Positions 59,909 to 64,000 of a DNA stretch of 64,000 bases are shown here, piece by piece; the first letter of the stretch is position 1, and every line of letters starts with the position of its first letter. The notes under the pieces are model-generated. The model was not told the origin of the DNA. It worked only from the letters and a program-made list of their open reading frames with translations, and searched no databases. A program made the position numbers and the translations under genes. This stretch comes from Bacteroidota bacterium. Its GTDB lineage: Bacteria > Bacteroidota > Bacteroidia > Chitinophagales > Saprospiraceae. The DNA is taken from the NCBI GenBank assembly GCA_029781865.1, contig JAKOVW010000007.1:162133-226132 (forward strand), in the 5' to 3' direction.

Positions 59909-62900
59909 ATGAATAGAATATTATCCAATTCGTTTTATTTGTTCTTACTGTTTCTGATTTCTTTCAATGAAATCAATTCACAGAAACTGGTGTTCAATGG
60001 AAGCGCTGTAAACACTGCAGGTAACAATCTAATACCATCTACAGGAACCGGCGGATGTACTGTTGTCCCTCAAACTACTGGTGGTACAATTTTCAATTGT
60101 ACCGTTGCGGGTCTAACTTCATCACATGTTTTAACATCTGTTTTTGTGGACTTCACTCATACATTCAGGTCGGACGTAGATATGTACTTGGTTGGACCAG
60201 ATGGCGCTATTATTGAATTGAGTACGGATAACGGAGGTGGATTAAATGATTTTAGGAGATTGACGTTCACCCAGATTCCAATTATAAATGGTATCCTTCC
60301 CCAGACTGCGGCTGCATTTCTTGCTGCAGCTCCTGATGGTTCTGGAGATTGTTGCATATTGCCTGAAGCTTCATTAACTTCCAGTACTTGCGGAGTTACC
60401 GTTACACCTAACAGAACAACTTTTGCAGCAACTTCACCGGGGATAGCCGGCAATGGAACATGGCAATTACTGATATTTGATGATGCCGGTGCTGACTTTG
60501 GAACTATGTTTTCCTGGAGTTTGACTTTTCAGACAAGCACTTCGCCATGTGGATTTAATGACGCCAATTTTCAAAGAAACTTTGTTGTTGGTCTGGCACC
60601 TGGAACATGTACATCGAATGTTAGTTTTATTCCCCCTCCTGTAATTGGTGTTACCGGCGGACCATGTTCTGCAGATTCAATCATGTATGCAGTTACAGGG
60701 TCGCCTATTAATTTATCCATAGGATGTATTCCTTATGGTCCTTTTGTAAAGTATACCGGTGCGCCGATTCAGTTAAGTCAGGGTACCTATTATGTTACCT
60801 GGGCTGTTTTTACGGGTTGTTCCTTAGATACTACAGTCCAGACAGCTACGGTGCAGGATCTTGAAAAGCCTGTCATCATTGGCTGCCCGAAAATTGTATA
60901 TCTCAATTTAGGACCCGGGGAGTGTACGGCCAGTTGGGATGCACCCCCGTTAATGGCAATGGACAATTGTCCGGGTGCTTCTTTTGTAGGGGCAAGCACC
61001 AATTCTGTTGGATGTACTTTAGGCGCAAATAATGGATTGGCAGGTACTGCAGGTCTGGCTACAGGTTTGATGTTCGACCTGGTTAATACCAGTGGAAGAT
61101 CGCTGGCTGTTACCGGCTTTGGTTTTATGGGCTGGACAGCAGACGGAAATACGTATAGGGTTTATGCGACAGCAAGTGCTGGTTCCTATGTGCCGGTTAT
61201 AAATAATCCTGCTGCCTGGATTCAGGTTGCCCCGGATGCAGTCAAAGTTGGACAACCCACTTTCCCACCTGCAAATACCAGATTGCTTGAACCACTTCCT
61301 CTGGGAACTCAAGTGGTTAATACTACCACAGATTGCAATGGCAATATCAGAAGAGATACAATAGTTCAAAGCACATTTATAATGGCTGCAGGTGAAAGGA
61401 GAGGTGTTGCGATTTATGGAATGGCTGGTGGTTCTTTCTTTTATGTAAATGCAGCGGCTCCTTGCAGCACTACACTTCAGGGAGATGCCAATCTCAAAAT
61501 AGATGTTACTGCAGGAAGAGTTCAATTTGGACCTACGCCATTTAATCCAACCGGATTTTTCAGTATAAGAATGTTTAATGGTGATGCGAGCTACTTGTTC
61601 GCAAATAATATTATCAATGTTGTACAGACTTGCGGCGCGCCTTATGGTCCCGGTTGTTATTTCCCTATCGGTTGTAAAACACTTTGCTATAGAGCTACGG
61701 ATGCAGCTGGTAATGTTGCTACCTGTACTTTCGATGTTTGTGTAAATCCATTTCCTAATCCAATTACTTCTTTATTCTGTCATGATGAAATTCAAATCAG
61801 TCTGGATCAGAATTGTTCCGCTACAATAGGTGCGGATGAAGTATTGTCAGGCGGCCCTTATCGTTGTTTTGATGAATATGTTGTAGAAGCAAGAGATTGG
61901 ATTACCAATCAGCTTATTGACCGCCAACCCAATGTTCCGGGAACTCAGGTTGGTGTTCAGGATATCGGTCGTGAATTAAAAGTTACCGTTAAAGATCCTC
62001 TGAATGGAAATTCCTGTTGGGGTCATGCAAAAGTTGAAGATAAATTAGCACCTGCAATGATATGCGCAAGGGACACCTGTGTTCCATGTTATTCTTCTAT
62101 AGATCCTATTTATACCGGAACTCCTATAGTAAATGAAAATTGCGGTAGTTATTCACTAACCTATTCTGATGATGAAACCAGAGGTAGTTGTGCACTTAAA
62201 TATGACAGGCTTATTGTAAGAACCTGGACTGCCACTGATGCTACCGGAAACAAATCAAGATGCAATCAAAATATAACGGTTGCATTAGGGAATATCAATG
62301 ATGTAAATGTCCCTCTTGATTTTGATAATCTCGATTTGCCAATGTTGAATTGCAATGAAAAACGCAATGATGCATTCGATTATACACAACACTATTTATC
62401 ATACCCATACTGTGTAGATGGTTGGTTGTTGGATTCCATCCGCTGGAAGGCTACCGGTGGATTTTATCCAAGCCCGAATGGGGATTTGGCGGGTGTTCGC
62501 TTACCAAGGATATTAGGATGGAATTATCTTGAGTCAGGACCTTATGCCGGTCATCCAAGCCCATTCGGTATCTATTATCCAGCACATCCTAGCTGGAGAC
62601 CTACCAATCCGGTATGCTGGGGACCAGACGAACAAATACTTTGGCAGGGTACCGGTTATCCTGGTGGAGCAAATTGCCGCAATTTTGGTGTAACCTATCA
62701 GGATATTGTAATTGATCTGGCAAAACCAGGTTGTGATGCAGGTCCTGTTGGTTGTTATAAAATATTAAGACAATGGACAGTGATGGATTGGTGTACAGGC
62801 ACTATCGGAGGTCACGGACAATATATCAAAGTTGGTGATGGCGAAGGTCCTAAAGTACTTTACCCGGATACTGTGATTGTAAATATGGAATCAAATAAAT

Positions 62901-64000
62901 GTCTTGGTCGTTGGGATGTTCCTCCGGCCTGGTTGGTCGATAATTGCAGTAATGAAATTCACTACACAGTTAAAGTGGATGATGGAACTGTACTTGGTAA
63001 CGAAATCAATGGATATGTTGTCGTCGATATGCCTGCAGGTGTTCAATATGGATCAATCATTGCAGAAGACTGTTGCGGAAATGTTACCAAGAAAAAAATT
63101 GCATTGAATGTTCAGGACAATGTTCCTCCAAATGCAATTTGTGAAGCCAATACGGTTGTTAGTATTACCGGAAATCAATCACCCGGTAATAATTACTCAA
63201 AGCTTTTAGCAGAATCTCTGGATCAGGGAAGTTTCGACAATTGTTCTCCACATGTATTCTTTAAAGTGATTCGCATGGATCAATTGAGAGGTACAAACAA
63301 TGGAAGTAATGCGAATCAGGCAGATAATGGAACCAATTGTGCTGATGCAAATGGAGATGATAATCCAATACTGGATGGAAATCAAATTTATTTCGATGAT
63401 TATATCAACTTCTGTTGCAGTGATGTTGGGCAGACGTTGTTAGTTGTATTCCGCGTATTTGATCGCGATCCTGGTGTTGGTCCGGTTACTCCGTCAAGAA
63501 TGAACTCAGGAGGTCCATTGTTCAATCGTTTCAGCGATTGCATGGTTAGAGTCGAAGTGCAGGACAAAACAGTTCCAACTGTAGTCGCACCGCCAAACAT
63601 CGTTGTAAGTTGTTGGTTTTGGTTTGATATTGATAAAATTAATGATCCTGCAGATCCAACTTTTGGAAAAGTAGTTACCGATCTGAATGCACGTGAAAAA
63701 GTAGAAACGCATGATTTGGTATGTCACAAGTATTGCGAAAGAAATGATATCACTGGTTATCCTGGATTTGTTCCTGGAGCACCACCATCAAATCCACCAG
63801 CATGGAACAGAGCTTGCGACTATTACAGAAGCTTGTTTGATACAGCACATTTCGACAGAAAATATGATTTAACCTGGGGATTTGACGGTTATGTATTGAG
63901 TGGTTGTGGCAACACACCAACAATCAGCGTCAATGACAACAGAGAGTGCGGTCAGGGACAAATTACCCGTACGGTTGTAGCACGTGGTCCAAACGGAATC
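59909..64000 (+). CDS. Giant exported cysteine-rich surface protein (partial)
   Basis: The frame is open from the ATG at 59909 to the right edge, 1364 codons without a stop, so the gene continues outside. It begins with a signal peptide (about 1-25). A P-domain-like region at about 55-195 follows, with 'F-R-S-D-V-D-M-Y-L-V-G-P-D-G' and 'G-N-G-T-W-Q-L-L-I-F-D-D'. After it come many beta-sandwich units rich in cysteine and in phrases like 'D-N-C-P-G', 'C-Y-R-A-T-D-A-A-G-N' and 'R-T-W-T-A-T-D-A-T-G-N-K', which match the HYR/Ig-like repeats of Bacteroidota adhesins. It is probably exported by type IX secretion; the sorting domain, if any, is beyond the edge. Confidence 0.85.
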   Translation, partial: MNRILSNSFYLFLLFLISFNEINSQKLVFNGSAVNTAGNNLIPSTGTGGCTVVPQTTGGTIFNCTVAGLTSSHVLTSVFVDFTHTFRSDVDMYLVGPDGAIIELSTDNGGGLNDFRRLTFTQIPIINGILPQTAAAFLAAAPDGSGDCCILPEASLTSSTCGVTVTPNRTTFAATSPGIAGNGTWQLLIFDDAGADFGTMFSWSLTFQTSTSPCGFNDANFQRNFVVGLAPGTCTSNVSFIPPPVIGVTGGPCSADSIMYAVTGSPINLSIGCIPYGPFVKYTGAPIQLSQGTYYVTWAVFTGCSLDTTVQTATVQDLEKPVIIGCPKIVYLNLGPGECTASWDAPPLMAMDNCPGASFVGASTNSVGCTLGANNGLAGTAGLATGLMFDLVNTSGRSLAVTGFGFMGWTADGNTYRVYATASAGSYVPVINNPAAWIQVAPDAVKVGQPTFPPANTRLLEPLPLGTQVVNTTTDCNGNIRRDTIVQSTFIMAAGERRGVAIYGMAGGSFFYVNAAAPCSTTLQGDANLKIDVTAGRVQFGPTPFNPTGFFSIRMFNGDASYLFANNIINVVQTCGAPYGPGCYFPIGCKTLCYRATDAAGNVATCTFDVCVNPFPNPITSLFCHDEIQISLDQNCSATIGADEVLSGGPYRCFDEYVVEARDWITNQLIDRQPNVPGTQVGVQDIGRELKVTVKDPLNGNSCWGHAKVEDKLAPAMICARDTCVPCYSSIDPIYTGTPIVNENCGSYSLTYSDDETRGSCALKYDRLIVRTWTATDATGNKSRCNQNITVALGNINDVNVPLDFDNLDLPMLNCNEKRNDAFDYTQHYLSYPYCVDGWLLDSIRWKATGGFYPSPNGDLAGVRLPRILGWNYLESGPYAGHPSPFGIYYPAHPSWRPTNPVCWGPDEQILWQGTGYPGGANCRNFGVTYQDIVIDLAKPGCDAGPVGCYKILRQWTVMDWCTGTIGGHGQYIKVGDGEGPKVLYPDTVIVNMESNKCLGRWDVPPAWLVDNCSNEIHYTVKVDDGTVLGNEINGYVVVDMPAGVQYGSIIAEDCCGNVTKKKIALNVQDNVPPNAICEANTVVSITGNQSPGNNYSKLLAESLDQGSFDNCSPHVFFKVIRMDQLRGTNNGSNANQADNGTNCADANGDDNPILDGNQIYFDDYINFCCSDVGQTLLVVFRVFDRDPGVGPVTPSRMNSGGPLFNRFSDCMVRVEVQDKTVPTVVAPPNIVVSCWFWFDIDKINDPADPTFGKVVTDLNAREKVETHDLVCHKYCERNDITGYPGFVPGAPPSNPPAWNRACDYYRSLFDTAHFDRKYDLTWGFDGYVLSGCGNTPTISVNDNRECGQGQITRTVVARGPNGI

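Noticed and set aside
61019..61525. A 168-codon minus-strand frame inside the giant surface protein
   Set aside because: It is antisense to an open frame of more than 1300 codons, and its cysteine-rich look mirrors the repeats on the other strand.
1..64000. tRNA genes, rRNA, CRISPR arrays, insertion sequences and phage genes
   Set aside because: I looked for T-loop-like motifs in the gaps, regularly spaced repeats, transposase motifs and integrase motifs, and saw none. A tRNAscan or CRISPR search could still find something I missed.

Overview
The window is an AT-rich chromosomal segment of a Bacteroidota bacterium, most likely from the Saprospiria side of the phylum. The lineage is inferred from several signs: gliding protein GldC, a secreted peptidase ending in a type IX secretion (T9SS) sorting domain, a TonB-dependent receptor paired with a DUF4249 lipoprotein, futalosine-pathway menaquinone synthesis (MqnD), DUF2911, and a very large exported cysteine-rich surface protein. 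Many genes also have the Bacteroidota sigma-factor -7 box TAnnTTTG just upstream. There is no phage, IS element, CRISPR array or rRNA, and I saw no tRNA.

Layout. 1-9.5 kb: the 3' end of a dihydroorotase gene, a membrane hydroxylase, an AraC regulator with a membrane domain, a metallo-hydrolase, ribH with a TPR membrane protein, pdhA, an S9 peptidase, and recF overlapping a DUF721 gene. 9.8-19 kb: a DUF2911 protein, a PIG-L deacetylase / 36-residue membrane protein / sodium symporter operon, a DAHP synthase-chorismate mutase fusion, a cupin, and purM with a small anti-sigma-like protein. 19-30 kb: an operon of a 42-residue membrane protein, miaE, a YwaF-like protein and purB; then a PIF1-like helicase, a tRNA methyltransferase, a MATE pump, an HTH protein, alanine dehydrogenase, mqnD, a pseudouridine synthase, the SRP RNA gene (ffs) and a fructose-6-phosphate aldolase-like gene. 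30-39 kb: an ArsC-like protein, a lipoprotein, a LuxE-like protein, an amidase, ccmB-ccmC-ccmD joined to glutamate dehydrogenase, then a 0.9-kb gap and an Lrp regulator. 39-49 kb: a TraB/GumN protein, the TonB receptor and its DUF4249 partner, gldC, an unknown polytopic membrane protein, the molybdenum-cofactor genes mobA and fdhD with a DUF7009-like gene, an M28 peptidase and a GNAT enzyme. 49-64 kb: a two-repeat secreted protein with a six-cysteine tail, DUF3052, fhs, a PD40 propeller lipoprotein, YjbR, an FAD oxidoreductase, the three-gene transhydrogenase pntA1-pntA2-pntB, a candidate small RNA or attenuator, a small exported protein, and the giant surface protein that runs off the right edge.

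Most genes are housekeeping, in short operons of one to four genes. The less ordinary signals are in small or non-coding features. These are: an SRP RNA whose folded 5' end calibrates the promoter-to-start distance; start codons that sit on or within a few bases of the predicted transcription start; a promoter-to-terminator unit of about 147 nt before the surface-protein genes; a duplicated hairpin-leader-ATGTAA element with no gene behind it; two small membrane proteins at operon heads or joints; and a C-terminal cysteine pattern like that of CS-alpha-beta defensins. I did not find a clear new multi-gene defence or metabolic system. All functional names come from reading motifs and recalling families, without database searches.
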